The notes: generated from the letters alone by a model not told the origin. A stretch of 64,000 bases of DNA from Halopiger aswanensis (GCF_003610195.1 NZ_RAPO01000001.1:744001-808000); one strand, 5' to 3'; positions 9,570 to 20,482 are shown, counted from the stretch's first letter. Translations and numbers: made by a program.

Positions 9570-9592
9570 ATATGGAAAGAGTAATACCATAT
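9570..9592. promoter_or_regulatory. Inverted repeat over the acyl-CoA ligase promoter
   Basis: ATATGG, eleven bases, CCATAT, a perfect 6-bp inverted repeat that overlaps the AT-rich TATA region (AGTAATACCATATA) just upstream of the ATG at 9614. The geometry fits an operator that would block TBP. No regulator gene is adjacent. Confidence 0.4.
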
Positions 9593-9613
9593 ATTCATGA
9601 TTAAACAGTTGGT

Positions 9614-11266
<1,653 letters not shown>

Positions 11267-11378
11267 AACTGAATCTCCCCACGGTCGGCGTCCAGTTTTT
11301 GCCGATCGGATCGACCGCGACGGAAACGGATAGCTATCGGAACGAACAGTAAAGGGCCACGGTTCCAAATACCACGGT

Positions 11379-12524
11379 ATGGACTTCGCGCTCTCCCCCG
11401 AGCAGCAACAGATCCGGGACATGGTCGCCGAGTTCGTCGACGAGGAGGTCGTTCCCATCGCCGACGAGATCGACCACGACGACGAGTTCCCGCAGGATCT
11501 CATCGACGAGATGGCCGATCTCGGCCTCATGGGCATGCCGTTCCCCGAGGAGTACGGCGGCGCCGGCCTCGACTACCACTCCTACGCGATCGGCCTCGAG
11601 GAGATCTCCCGCGGCTCCGGCGGGCTGGGAACGATCGTCGCGGCCCACACCTCCCTTGCGGGGAACATGCTCTACAATTTCGGGACCGAGAGCCAGAAGG
11701 AGGAGTACCTCGTGCCGCTCGCGGAAGGACGCGACATCGGCGCGTTCGCGCTCTCGGAGGCGGGCGCGGGCAGCGACGTGCCGGCGATGGAGACGACCGC
11801 CGAAAAAGATGGCGACGAATACGTCGTCAACGGCGGCAAACTCTGGATCTCCAACGGCTCCGTCGCGGACACGATCACCCTGTTCGCGAAGACCGATCCC
11901 GAGGCGGGCAACAAGGGAATCTCGTCGTTCGTCGTCCGCCCCGAGGAGGACGACGGCTTCATCGTCGAGAACACGGAGGAGAAACTCGGCGACAAAGGGT
12001 GTCCCACGGCCGAGTTGCGGTTCGACGACATGCGCCTGTCCGAGGACCGCCTGCTCGGCGAAGAAGGCGAGGGCTTCGTCCAGGCGCTGAAGACCCTGAA
12101 CGGCGGCCGCATCACGATCGCCGCCCGCGGCGTCGGCATCGCCCGCGCCGCCTTCGAGGCCGCCCGCGACTACGCCAACGAGCGCGAGCAGTTCGGCCAG
12201 CCGATCGGCGAGTTCCAGTCGATCAAGCACAAGCTGGCGGACATGGACACGAAGATCCAAGCCGCCAAGATGCTGATGCACAAGGCCGCGGACAAGAAGA
12301 TCCGCGGCGAGAACTACATCAAGGACGCCGCCCAGGCCAAACTCTACGCCTCCGAAGTGAGCCGCGAGGTGGCCAACGAGGGCATCCAGATCCACGGCGG
12401 CTACGGCTACACGAAGGACTTCCCCGCCGAACGGTTCTACCGCGACGCCAAGCTCAACGAGATTTACGAGGGAACGAGCGAGGTGCTGCGGAACACGATC
12501 GGCGATCAGTTACTCGAGGAGTGA
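11379..12524 (+). CDS. Acyl-CoA dehydrogenase
   Basis: FAD flavoprotein that makes the first double bond in acyl-CoA beta-oxidation, passing electrons to electron-transfer flavoprotein. The 381 residues cover the N-terminal helical, middle beta and C-terminal helical domains. Signatures are ALSEAGAGSD (FAD/substrate) and the catalytic glutamate in IYEGTSEV near the C-terminus. It lies 112 bp after the acyl-CoA ligase; GTAAAGG near 11350 sits about 27 bases upstream of the ATG and may be its promoter. Confidence 0.96.
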   Translation: MDFALSPEQQQIRDMVAEFVDEEVVPIADEIDHDDEFPQDLIDEMADLGLMGMPFPEEYGGAGLDYHSYAIGLEEISRGSGGLGTIVAAHTSLAGNMLYNFGTESQKEEYLVPLAEGRDIGAFALSEAGAGSDVPAMETTAEKDGDEYVVNGGKLWISNGSVADTITLFAKTDPEAGNKGISSFVVRPEEDDGFIVENTEEKLGDKGCPTAELRFDDMRLSEDRLLGEEGEGFVQALKTLNGGRITIAARGVGIARAAFEAARDYANEREQFGQPIGEFQSIKHKLADMDTKIQAAKMLMHKAADKKIRGENYIKDAAQAKLYASEVSREVANEGIQIHGGYGYTKDFPAERFYRDAKLNEIYEGTSEVLRNTIGDQLLEE

Positions 12525-12592
12525 CCGGCGACAACGCGGTAAGCGATCGAAAACGGCGATTGCGACCGCGGTGATGCGGTCGCACTACCGCG

Positions 12593-12751
12593 TCACATCC
12601 CCGCGAGGAGGATGTAAAAGAGTAGCACGACGGCAACGCCGAGCGCAACGTGACCTGCAACCCCGATCGCCGCGATGACGCCGGTGACTGCCCTGGTGAT
12701 CGGGTGAATCTGTTCGCCGAAGACGTCCCGTTCGATGTCGGCGACGGCCAT
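12593..12751 (-). CDS. Small membrane protein, 52 residues
   Basis: Unrecognised. From the ATG at 12751 the product has an acidic N-terminus (MAVADIERDVFGEQIHP) and then one long or two short hydrophobic helices to the end (TGVIAAIGVAGHVALG, VVLLFYILLAGM). A longer reading from 12793 would add 14 residues that look noncoding. A hairpin-forming CCCC..ACGT/ACGTGGGG sequence occupies 12758-12778 just upstream. The clean hydrophobic helix and acidic head support a real small protein. Confidence 0.62.
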   Translation of the reverse strand: MAVADIERDVFGEQIHPITRAVTGVIAAIGVAGHVALGVAVVLLFYILLAGM

Positions 12752-12932
12752 TGTGAATCCCCTCACGTGGAACGTGGGGCTACGCACGGACAAACCCCGC
12801 CGCTAATTCCCAGCGCGCGGAAGTTCGCCGGACTAGTCCCACGATATCAGGGGGATATATTAGCGACGCCGCAGGGTCACCGCGGCATCGAGCGCGATCG
12901 AGGGACCGCAGCGGATTCGGGATCGGTAGGCG

Positions 12933-13244
12933 TTAGGAGTCGACCGTCTCGCTCGAGGCGTCCGACTCGAGACACCCCCGGAGCCACTCGTAGTGGTCCT
13001 GCACCCGTCGCTCACCCTCGTCAGTAAGCCGATAGACGTCGTGAATGCCCTCCGTTCGTTCCTCGACGAAGCCCGCCTCGACCAGCGCCGAGAGCGACCC
13101 GTAGAACGACTTCGGGTCGATGCGGCCGTCGTAGTGGGACTCGAGGCGGGACTTCAGTTGCTGCCCGCGGAGCTCGCCGTCCTCGGCGGCGGAAAGCAGG
13201 ACGCACATGTCTCGACGGCGGCCGCTCTGGAGCCACTTGCTCAT
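12933..13244 (-). CDS. PadR-like winged-helix regulator
   Basis: Predicted DNA-binding protein of 103 residues from the ATG at 13244. It has the PadR/MarR-like winged-helix layout: MCVLLSAAEDGELRG, a recognition helix region KSFYGSLSALVEAGFVEE, and the wing VYRLTDEGERRV. A longer frame upstream is arginine-rich and rejected. It sits 88 bp from the metalloprotease gene on the same strand. Its target and ligand are unknown. Confidence 0.85.
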   Translation of the reverse strand: MSKWLQSGRRRDMCVLLSAAEDGELRGQQLKSRLESHYDGRIDPKSFYGSLSALVEAGFVEERTEGIHDVYRLTDEGERRVQDHYEWLRGCLESDASSETVDS

Positions 13245-13332
13245 AGTGGTTGAGTCGCGGGGGCGTCGCTCGAGCGTTACGGTTTCCGGTCTCGGTCGCA
13301 CGACTCGGGGGGTTCGTCGGTGTCGCCGTCCG

Positions 13333-14253
13333 TCACTCGAGTTCACCGCGAGCGGCCGCCACGAGCGTCCGCACGATCCCGCCGACGGCGGCGACCGCCA
13401 GCACGGACGCGGCGCCGATCTCGAGGTGGGCGTCCCCGTTGACGCCGAGTTCGTGCCGGAGGAGGAACCACCGGCCGTCGGGGTGGCCGATTACGACGTC
13501 GCCCGAGCCGACCGCGAGCGAGCCCAGTACGGCGACGATGCCCAGTCCCACGAGGATCGCGAGCGTCCCGGCGGCGCCCGCGAGCAGCGTTGTGAGGACG
13601 ACTGCGACGGGACGGCACTCGAGGGAGGAGGGCTGTCCGTCCGCGTTTTGGTCCGGTTCCGGGCCGTAGATCGCGAATCCCTGCACGCCGTCGCCGTCCG
13701 GAAGCTCGGTGACTCGGACGTCCGCGGGATACTGCAGCAGCGTCGCGGCCATCCAGAGATCGCCGATCGAGCCGGCCGCGTTCGTCGCGAGCGGGATCAG
13801 CCACACTGACGACGGGTAACCCAGCATGGCGGCGACGCCGAGGGTCGTGATCGAGACGAACGGCGCGAGCAACATCGCGAGCAGTTGATTCCGCGTAAAG
13901 TCGCCCCGCGTCTCGGCGTAGGCGTACGGCAGCACGAAGTACGAGACACCGATTCCGAAGCCGGGTGAATCGCCGTACCGGGTCATAACCAGCCCGTGAA
14001 GCGCTTCGTGGAGGACAATGACGAGCGCCACGAGACCGAGCGAGACGAGGAGCCAGAAGTGGACGGCCGGCGGCGTCGCCCGGATCACGATCGGCTCGAG
14101 GGAGTGGCCGCGGATCGCCGCCAAGACGCGAGCGAAGCAGTACGCGAAGACGAAGAAGCCGACCACCGCGGTCCCGAGCCACTGGAGGGCGACGCGTCGG
14201 GTGAGCCGAAACTCGGCGAGCGGGCGGGACCTGACGGACGCCGTCCGGGACAC
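13333..14253 (-). CDS. M50-like/DUF3267 membrane zinc metalloprotease
   Basis: Integral membrane protein of 306 residues with the zinc-binding motif HEALH at residues 82-86 in a hydrophobic stretch, the arrangement of DUF3267/M50-like intramembrane proteases. About six membrane helices are predicted by eye. There is no ATG; the best start is GTG at 14253 (VSRTASVRSRPLAEF), and the open frame continues far upstream only as noncoding shadow. Whether it is an active protease is not certain, since the distal aspartate motif is not obvious. Confidence 0.82.
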   Translation of the reverse strand: MSRTASVRSRPLAEFRLTRRVALQWLGTAVVGFFVFAYCFARVLAAIRGHSLEPIVIRATPPAVHFWLLVSLGLVALVIVLHEALHGLVMTRYGDSPGFGIGVSYFVLPYAYAETRGDFTRNQLLAMLLAPFVSITTLGVAAMLGYPSSVWLIPLATNAAGSIGDLWMAATLLQYPADVRVTELPDGDGVQGFAIYGPEPDQNADGQPSSLECRPVAVVLTTLLAGAAGTLAILVGLGIVAVLGSLAVGSGDVVIGHPDGRWFLLRHELGVNGDAHLEIGAASVLAVAAVGGIVRTLVAAARGELE

Positions 14254-14345
14254 GTCTCCGACTCCCGACGGGGGCGAAAAAGCGGTATCGATCTCGCCTC
14301 GCCGGAACCGACAGTTTCCCGGTTCTGGACTCGCGAGTACGACCC

Positions 14346-14723
14346 ATGACCGAGTCGGAGGACGAGGCGGAATCTGGTACGGAGACGGGAACGGAAGCGG
14401 CCGCCGAAGGCGAGTCGAACGGTACCGACGCCGACACGCGAACCGCCGAAACCGACGGGATCGCAGCGACCTACGAGGAGACCGGCGGCGAGCGAATCCT
14501 CGCGTTCGAGCGCACGGGCGCCGGCACCGGGCCGCGCGCGACCGCGGCAATCGCCCAGAACATCGAGGGCTACGCCATGCTGAAGGTCCGCCCGAGGCCC
14601 GACGGCGACGAACTCGAGCGCTACTACGGGTTCGACATGGCGCTCGACCACGCCGCGGAGCTACTCGGGGTCTCGCCGCACGACCTCCCGATCCCCGAAG
14701 CGGCCGAGGATATGGGAATGTGA
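14346..14723 (+). CDS. Conserved-looking acidic hypothetical protein
   Basis: Unrecognised 125-residue protein. Residues 1-40 are low-complexity and acidic (Glu, Thr, Gly), typical of haloarchaeal disordered tails. Residues 41-125 look folded, with AATYEETGGERILAFERTG, a central IAQNIEGYAMLKVRP and a C-terminal helix ending LPIPEAAEDMGM. No transmembrane or signal segment. It stands between the divergent M50-like gene and the heme synthase gene and may be an independent housekeeping protein. Confidence 0.78.
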   Translation: MTESEDEAESGTETGTEAAAEGESNGTDADTRTAETDGIAATYEETGGERILAFERTGAGTGPRATAAIAQNIEGYAMLKVRPRPDGDELERYYGFDMALDHAAELLGVSPHDLPIPEAAEDMGM

Positions 14724-14773
14724 GAGTCACGCACACCGACTGAATCGGGGGAAAGCGGGGGCGAAAGCGGGAA

Positions 14774-14782
14774 TCATAAATA
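14774..14782 (+). promoter_or_regulatory. TATA box of ctaB
   Basis: CATAAATAC, centre near 14778. It places the start of transcription at about 14805 and so excludes the upstream TTG as start codon. Confidence 0.6.
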
Positions 14783-14814
14783 CGCAGAGTCGAACGTTGC
14801 AGACGAGAATAGCC

Positions 14815-16242
14815 GTGGCAACCGACTCGTTTCCCCGCCCGATCGGGACGCACCGACGCTTCTCCGCACTGCTTACAGCGACCGCACTCGGCGTCTACCT
14901 CCTGTTGATCATCGGCGCGACGACGTCGATTACGGACGCCGCGTCGGCGTGTTCGACGTGGCCGACCTGCCACGCGCCGACCGACCCGCTGAACGAGACG
15001 CAACTCGCGATCGTCTGGGGCCACCGCATTGCGGCCCTCGTCGTCGGGCTGCTCGTCGCCGCGACGGCCGCCGTCGCCGTACTCGGCGACGCCACCGCCC
15101 GCGTTCGACGAACGCTGTTCGCCGCCGCCGCACTCTACGTGGTCCAGGTCGGCGTCGGCGCGGCCACCGCGACGCTCGGCGCCGACGCCATCGCACCCGG
15201 ACTCCACCTCGGACTCGGCGTCGTCATCTTCGCCGGCGTCGTCCTCGCGCTCGCCTGGGACCTCGAGTTGACCACCGGCCGGGACGACGACGCGATCGCG
15301 ACCGATCCGAGTATGGCGCCCGAACCGCTCGAGGAGAACGCGAGCGAGAAACGGGAGCTCCCCTCGAGTCCGCTCGCTCGCGCCCGGCTGACCGCGTACG
15401 CCTACTTCAAGATGATGAAGCCGCGGCTGATGTGGCTGCTCTGTCTCGTCGCCGCCGCGGGGATGGCCCTGGCCGCCGGCCCGTCGCTGGACGCGTACAC
15501 GATCGTCGCCACGCTCGGCGGCGGCGTCCTTTCGATCGGCGCCTCGGGGACGTTCAATCACGTCCTCGAACGCGACATCGACCGGCGGATGTCCCGGACC
15601 GCGGATCGACCGCTGGCGACGGATCTGGTGCCGGTCCGGAACGCCTTGGCCTTCGGCGGCCTGCTGACGGTCGCCTCGCTCGGCGTCTTCCTGACGATCA
15701 ACCGGCTCGCGGCGGCGCTGGGACTGGCCGCAATTTTGTTCTACAGCGTGGTCTACACGCTGCTTCTCAAGCCGAACACCGTCCAGAACACGGTCATCGG
15801 CGGCTTCGCCGGCGCGCTACCGGCGCTGATCGGCTGGGCGGCCGTCACCAACGAGATCGGGATTCCGGCGCTGGCGCTCGCGGGCGTCATCTTCCTCTGG
15901 ACCCCGGCGCACTTCTACAACCTCGCGCTGGCGTACAAGGACGACTACGCCCGCGGCGGCTTCCCGATGATGCCGGTCGTTCGCGGCGAGACCGAGACCC
16001 GGAAACACATCGTCTACTACCTCGCCGCGACGCTCGTGAGCACGGTCGCGCTCGCGTGGCTCACCGACCTCGGGGCGATCTACGCCGCGACGGTCGCGAT
16101 CTTCGGCGGAATCTTCCTCTGGGCGGCCGTCGTCCTCCACTTCGAGCAGACCGAAGCCGCCGCGTTCCGGTCGTTCCACGCTTCGAACGCCTTCCTCGGG
16201 GCGGTACTGGTCGCGGTACTGGTCGACGCGCTCGTACTGTAA
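14815..16242 (+). CDS. ctaB: Heme O synthase with fused CtaA-like N-terminal domain
   Basis: Farnesylates heme B to heme O for heme-copper oxidases in the membrane. Residues ~10-140 form a four-helix CtaA/COX15-like half with the CSTWPTC cysteine pair and histidines in GTHRR, WGHR and GLHLG; the rest is a UbiA-type prenyltransferase with NHVLERDIDRRMSR and a second motif YKDDYARGG. I use GTG at 14815: the TATA box at 14774-14782 predicts transcription from about 14805, downstream of the TTG at 14797. Only one half of the usual tandem CtaA repeat is present, so it is probably a structural or heme-delivery module. Confidence 0.92.
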   Translation: MATDSFPRPIGTHRRFSALLTATALGVYLLLIIGATTSITDAASACSTWPTCHAPTDPLNETQLAIVWGHRIAALVVGLLVAATAAVAVLGDATARVRRTLFAAAALYVVQVGVGAATATLGADAIAPGLHLGLGVVIFAGVVLALAWDLELTTGRDDDAIATDPSMAPEPLEENASEKRELPSSPLARARLTAYAYFKMMKPRLMWLLCLVAAAGMALAAGPSLDAYTIVATLGGGVLSIGASGTFNHVLERDIDRRMSRTADRPLATDLVPVRNALAFGGLLTVASLGVFLTINRLAAALGLAAILFYSVVYTLLLKPNTVQNTVIGGFAGALPALIGWAAVTNEIGIPALALAGVIFLWTPAHFYNLALAYKDDYARGGFPMMPVVRGETETRKHIVYYLAATLVSTVALAWLTDLGAIYAATVAIFGGIFLWAAVVLHFEQTEAAAFRSFHASNAFLGAVLVAVLVDALVL

Positions 16243-16321
16243 CTCACCCGCTCGCCCCGGCTTTGGCTCCGAGGCGCGCGTTGCGATGCTCCTAACTCGC
16301 TTCGCTCGCTAGAGCCGGGTA

Positions 16322-16966
16322 ATGCATCGCCGTTCGTTTCTCGCCGCAACCGCCGGCACCGCCGCTGTCGGGCTCGCCGGCTGTACGTCGTTCCTCGAGG
16401 CGTCGATCCCCAGCGAACTCGAGGACGTCGACGCCGATCGCCAACTTCCGGTCCCGACGCTCGGCGACGGCGACGTCCCCGTCACCGTCTACGAGGACCT
16501 GGGCTGTCCCCACTGTCAGGAGTTTCAGGCCGACGTGTTCCCCACGCTCGAGTCCGACTATATCGAGCCGGGCGAGATCGAGTACCGCCACCGCGATTTC
16601 GTAGTGATGGCGTCGGAATCGTCCGCGGCACGGGCGAACGCCGCCCGCGCGGTACAGGCCGCCACTCAGACAGACGACGATCCGAACGGCCGATTTTTCG
16701 AGTACAAGCGCACGGTGATGCGCGACGATATCGGCAGCGCGGACGAACTGGCCGCGGCCGCCGAGGATGTCGGTGTCGACCCGTCGACCGTGACGGAGGC
16801 CCTCGAGGACGACACTTACTACCCGACGCTGGTCGCGGACTGGGAGCACGGCGAGGCGGAGGGAGTCGAGGCGACCCCGACGGTGTTCGTGGACGGCGAG
16901 CCGGTCGACGATTCGCAGGACGGAGAGTCGGTCGTCGCGGCGATCGAGGACGCGCTCGGCCGGTAG
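16322..16966 (+). CDS. DsbA-like thiol oxidoreductase lipoprotein
   Basis: Exported thioredoxin-fold protein of 214 residues. The N-terminus has twin arginines (HRRSFLAATAG) and a lipobox LAGC with Cys21, so it is likely Tat-exported and lipid-anchored outside the membrane. The active site is CPHC at residues 62-65, with the cis-proline loop in EATPTVF. This DsbA/DsbG-like fold forms or isomerises disulfides. It follows ctaB by 79 bp on the same strand, which suggests a role in oxidase or cytochrome maturation, but that link is inference. Confidence 0.92.
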   Translation: MHRRSFLAATAGTAAVGLAGCTSFLEASIPSELEDVDADRQLPVPTLGDGDVPVTVYEDLGCPHCQEFQADVFPTLESDYIEPGEIEYRHRDFVVMASESSAARANAARAVQAATQTDDDPNGRFFEYKRTVMRDDIGSADELAAAAEDVGVDPSTVTEALEDDTYYPTLVADWEHGEAEGVEATPTVFVDGEPVDDSQDGESVVAAIEDALGR

Positions 16967-17002
16967 CAGTCTCCGGGTCGCATCTCTGCCCGGTCGGCTC
17001 GG

Positions 17003-18619
17003 TCACTCCACGGCCGACTCGAACGCGTTGATCGCGTCGTCGTCGCCCGCGAGCAACAGGCTGTCGCCAGCCTCGAGCGTGAACGTCGGCGACGCGTCGG
17101 GGTAGACCTCACCGGAGCGTTCGACGGCGATGAGCGTGCAGTTCGTTTCGGCGAGGGGAATGTCGGCGACTGTTCGTCCCGTAAGCGCCGGCGATTCGAA
17201 CCGAACGATCTTCAGCTGGCGGTCGTAGGAGACGATCTCCTCGCGGAGGACGTCCAGCGCGAGCAGTCGGCCGCTGATGTCGGGCAGCGTGAGGACGTAG
17301 TCGGCGCCCGCTCGCCGAGCCTTCACCTCGTTGTCGGCGTCGTTCATCCGAACGATGATATCGAGGTCCGGCGCCAGTTCTCGAGCGACGAGCACCGAGA
17401 GGATCGCCGCCGCGTCGTCCTTGATCGCGACGACGAACGTCGTCGCGTCCTCGATCACGGCCTCCCGAAGGACGTCCTCGTCCGTCGCGTTGCCCACTAC
17501 GTCGACACCCGCCTTCTCCTCGACGTCGACGACCGTACAGTCGACGTCGGTCGCACGCAGTTGCTCGCTGACCGTCGACCCGACCTCGCCGTGGCCGGCG
17601 ATAACCACGGTTCCGTTCCGGCCGTGACTCGCGTAGGTCCGGGCCTCGAGGTCGCGCAACTCCCGTTCGCCGCCCGCGACGAGCAGGGTCGTTTCGTCGG
17701 TGATCACGGTGTCGGGCGCGGGCGAGCCGACGAACTCGCCGCCGGCCCAGAGGCCGACGATGGCCGCCGACTGGTTGTCGATCAGCCCGGCCTCCGCGAG
17801 CGTCATCCCGCAGATGGGGCTGTCCTCGAACACCGTGATCTCGACGAGTGCGAAGTCGTCCCCGAGGCTCGTCACGTCGCTCAGCCGCGGGTTGAGTTCG
17901 GTCTGGATCCGCTCGGTGATCCGCTGGGCCAGCAGGTGCCGCGGCGTCATCACGTCGTCGGCGCCGGCGTACCGCAGCGGCCGCTCGAGTGCGGGATCCT
18001 GACAGAGGGCGACGACCTGGATGCGTTCGGCACACTCTCTGACGGCGAGGACGGTACTCGCGGCGTCTTCGTCGCTGGTGTCGACGACGACCGAGGTCGC
18101 CGCGTCGACGGCGGCGCGCTCGAGCGTCTCGACGTTGTCGGGGTCGCCGTGAATCACCGAGACGCCAGCGTCGTCGAGGTCGAGCACCTCGTCGCGCGAT
18201 TCGACGATGACGACGTAGTCGACGTCCCGCGTTTCGAGTTCGTCGATCAGCCGCTCGCCGCGGGCGCTGTAGCCGCAGACGACGACGTGGTCCTCTAACT
18301 CGACCGAGCGCGGAACCGTCCGAGAGAGCGACTGCTCGAGGATCGGCTGGAAGACGTACGGAAACACGATAAAGAGGAACAGAAACGTGCTCAGATCCAT
18401 CACCATGACGAAGAGGTTGCCCAGCGGCGTCTCCCAGGGAGAGTCGGAGCCGTAGCCCGTACCGGTGAAGGTCTCGATGACGACCTGCGTCGAGTGAAAG
18501 TAGCTCTGGGACCGGCCTTCGACGAACGCCATCGCGTTGTGGTACAGCAGCGAGACGACGAGGATGAGCACCGCGACGCCGCCGAGCGTCTTCGCCGCGC
18601 GACGTTGCCAACGCTCCAT
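17003..18619 (-). CDS. Two-TM potassium-channel-like protein with two RCK (TrkA) modules
   Basis: Membrane ion channel or channel-like protein of 538 residues. Two helices flank a pore loop with TGTGYGSD at residues 52-59, followed by two TrkA-N/TrkA-C modules beginning VVVCGYSARGE and VVIAGHGEVGS. The filter keeps GYG, but the threonine before it (KcsA Thr75 position) is Gly53. RCK domains usually sense ligands or nucleotides. The TATA-like TTGATTTAGA near 18645 gives it its own leaderless promoter although it follows its paralogue by only 57 bp. Confidence 0.92.
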   Translation of the reverse strand: MERWQRRAAKTLGGVAVLILVVSLLYHNAMAFVEGRSQSYFHSTQVVIETFTGTGYGSDSPWETPLGNLFVMVMDLSTFLFLFIVFPYVFQPILEQSLSRTVPRSVELEDHVVVCGYSARGERLIDELETRDVDYVVIVESRDEVLDLDDAGVSVIHGDPDNVETLERAAVDAATSVVVDTSDEDAASTVLAVRECAERIQVVALCQDPALERPLRYAGADDVMTPRHLLAQRITERIQTELNPRLSDVTSLGDDFALVEITVFEDSPICGMTLAEAGLIDNQSAAIVGLWAGGEFVGSPAPDTVITDETTLLVAGGERELRDLEARTYASHGRNGTVVIAGHGEVGSTVSEQLRATDVDCTVVDVEEKAGVDVVGNATDEDVLREAVIEDATTFVVAIKDDAAAILSVLVARELAPDLDIIVRMNDADNEVKARRAGADYVLTLPDISGRLLALDVLREEIVSYDRQLKIVRFESPALTGRTVADIPLAETNCTLIAVERSGEVYPDASPTFTLEAGDSLLLAGDDDAINAFESAVE

Positions 18620-18676
18620 ACGTAATCCGTTGACTGTCAGTCTAAATCAATTCCGGCGGCTCCGGCGTCACTTCGT

Positions 18677-20302
18677 TCACTTCGCGACGGAGATGAACCG
18701 GTTGACCGTCTCGTCGCTGCCGGCGACGATGAGCGTGTCCCCGGTGCGAATCGTGAATTCCGCGCCGAGGTTCGTCAGCAACTCGCCGTCCCGCTCGGCG
18801 GCGACGACCGTGCAGCCGAGCCGCGCGCGGACGTCGACCTCGCCGAGGCTCCGGCCGACGAGTGCGGGCGCCGTCGTCCGGATGATCTCGAACTGCGTCT
18901 CCGGCGTCAGCACCTCCTCGTCCTCGAGCAGCAGCGAGGAGAGCATCCGTCCGGTCACGGTCGAGAGCGCGAGGACGTACTCGGCGCCCGCGCGGTAGAG
19001 CTTGCGGACGGTTTCGGTCTCGTTGGCCCGCGCAATTACCTCGACGTCGGGTGCGATCTTCTCGAGAACCAGCGTCGCGTAGATCGCTGCCGTATCGTCG
19101 TCGAGCGCGAGGACGATCGAACGGGCGCTTTCGACATCGGCGTTGACCAGCGTGTCGGCGTCGGTGACGTCGCCGACGATGTCGATCGCCTCCTCGTCGC
19201 CGTCGTCGACGATGGTGTGGGGCACGCCGGACTCGGCGAGGGTTTCGCTGACGGTGTGGCCGACCTCGCCGTAGCCGCCGACGATCACGCGGTACGGGCC
19301 GCCGGTCGGCGACACCGTTCGAGTCGTTAGCTCGGTCAGCGTCTCGTGCGAACCGGCGACGAGCAGGATCGTGTTCGGGTCGATGACCATGTCGGGATCC
19401 GGCGCCGGGGCGAACTCGCCGTCGATCCAGGCGCCGATCACGTTGACGCCCATCCGATCGCGCATGTTCGATTCGCCGATGGTCCGACCGGCGAGGTCGC
19501 TCCCGCGGCCGATGCGAAGTTCGGTGATCTCGAGTTGGTCCCCCAGTTCGATCGTTTCCTGAAGCTCCGCCGTAACGGACATCGCGGCCTTCCCGGCGAG
19601 GCTGCGCCCGAGCACCTGCCGGGGCCGGACGACCTCGTCGGCGCCGGCGTAGCGGTGGTAGGTCGCGACCTCGCGGTCCTCGGCGACGCTGATGGTCCTG
19701 ATGTCGTCGCGAAGCTCCCGCGCGGTGAGGATGACCTCCGGGTTGGCTTCGTCGGAGATGTCGACCACCAGAGCGCGGGCGGCGTCGATGTTCGCCGCCC
19801 GAAGCGTCTCCTCCTGTTCCGGATCGCCGAGCATCGCCTCGATCCCGTCGTCGATCAACGCCGTCACCGCCTCCGGTTCGTCCTCGATGAAGACGGAGGG
19901 CACGTCCGCGGCCTCGAGTTCGTCCCGGAGCACGTCGGCCCGCTCGGTGTGCGAGCAGATGATGACGTGGTCGGTGAGCTCGGTCGACTCCGGCGGCTGG
20001 GTCTCGAGGGCCTGCTGGAAGAGCGGGACGACGACGATCGGCAGCGCGAGAAAGACGAGCAACACCCCGCTCATGTTCATCGCGATGACGATGAGGTTCA
20101 TCCCGGGGGTGGTCCAACTCCCCGAGTCGCCCCCGAAGCCGGCGGTCGTCAGGATCTCGATGACGATCTGGGCCGACTTGATCAGGGAACGCTGCTCGCC
20201 CTGAAAGGTCGCCATGCCCCAGCGGTAGAGTCCGGCGTAGGCGAGGACGATCGCGAAGAGGGCGACGAGCGAGAGACAAATCCGTCGCCACCACGTATTC
20301 AT
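18677..20302 (-). CDS. Paralogous two-TM channel-like protein with two RCK (TrkA) modules
   Basis: 541-residue paralogue of the downstream channel protein with the same layout: TM helix ~10-30, pore loop TTAGFGGD at 52-59, second helix ~70-92, then two TrkA-N/C modules (VIICSHTERAD, VIVGGYGEVGH). The filter has Thr53-Ala54-Gly-Phe-Gly, so it keeps the threonine missing from its neighbour but has Phe in place of Tyr. The first RCK nucleotide motif is degraded (CSHTERAD instead of CGxGxxG). The two may form a hetero-oligomer. A TATA-like GGTACATTA lies near 20331. Confidence 0.92.
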   Translation of the reverse strand: MNTWWRRICLSLVALFAIVLAYAGLYRWGMATFQGEQRSLIKSAQIVIEILTTAGFGGDSGSWTTPGMNLIVIAMNMSGVLLVFLALPIVVVPLFQQALETQPPESTELTDHVIICSHTERADVLRDELEAADVPSVFIEDEPEAVTALIDDGIEAMLGDPEQEETLRAANIDAARALVVDISDEANPEVILTARELRDDIRTISVAEDREVATYHRYAGADEVVRPRQVLGRSLAGKAAMSVTAELQETIELGDQLEITELRIGRGSDLAGRTIGESNMRDRMGVNVIGAWIDGEFAPAPDPDMVIDPNTILLVAGSHETLTELTTRTVSPTGGPYRVIVGGYGEVGHTVSETLAESGVPHTIVDDGDEEAIDIVGDVTDADTLVNADVESARSIVLALDDDTAAIYATLVLEKIAPDVEVIARANETETVRKLYRAGAEYVLALSTVTGRMLSSLLLEDEEVLTPETQFEIIRTTAPALVGRSLGEVDVRARLGCTVVAAERDGELLTNLGAEFTIRTGDTLIVAGSDETVNRFISVAK

Positions 20303-20482
20303 GACCGCGGCCTACTCACTCGAGGCTCTGTAATGTACCGGTTTGGTGGCGGCCACAGTTTGTTTCGACTGACCGATCGATTTACGGACACACAGCGTCC
20401 ATTCTTCCGGTATCACTCCCGCCGAAGTGCGCGTGCACGTGCAGGCGACGCCATTCTCCGCCTCGGCCCGATAGCACGCGGG

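Noticed and set aside
14254-15561. Upstream extension of the M50-like gene to a 742-codon frame
   Set aside because: The added part is antisense to ctaB and the acidic hypothetical gene and is Arg-rich; the membrane protein begins at GTG 14253.
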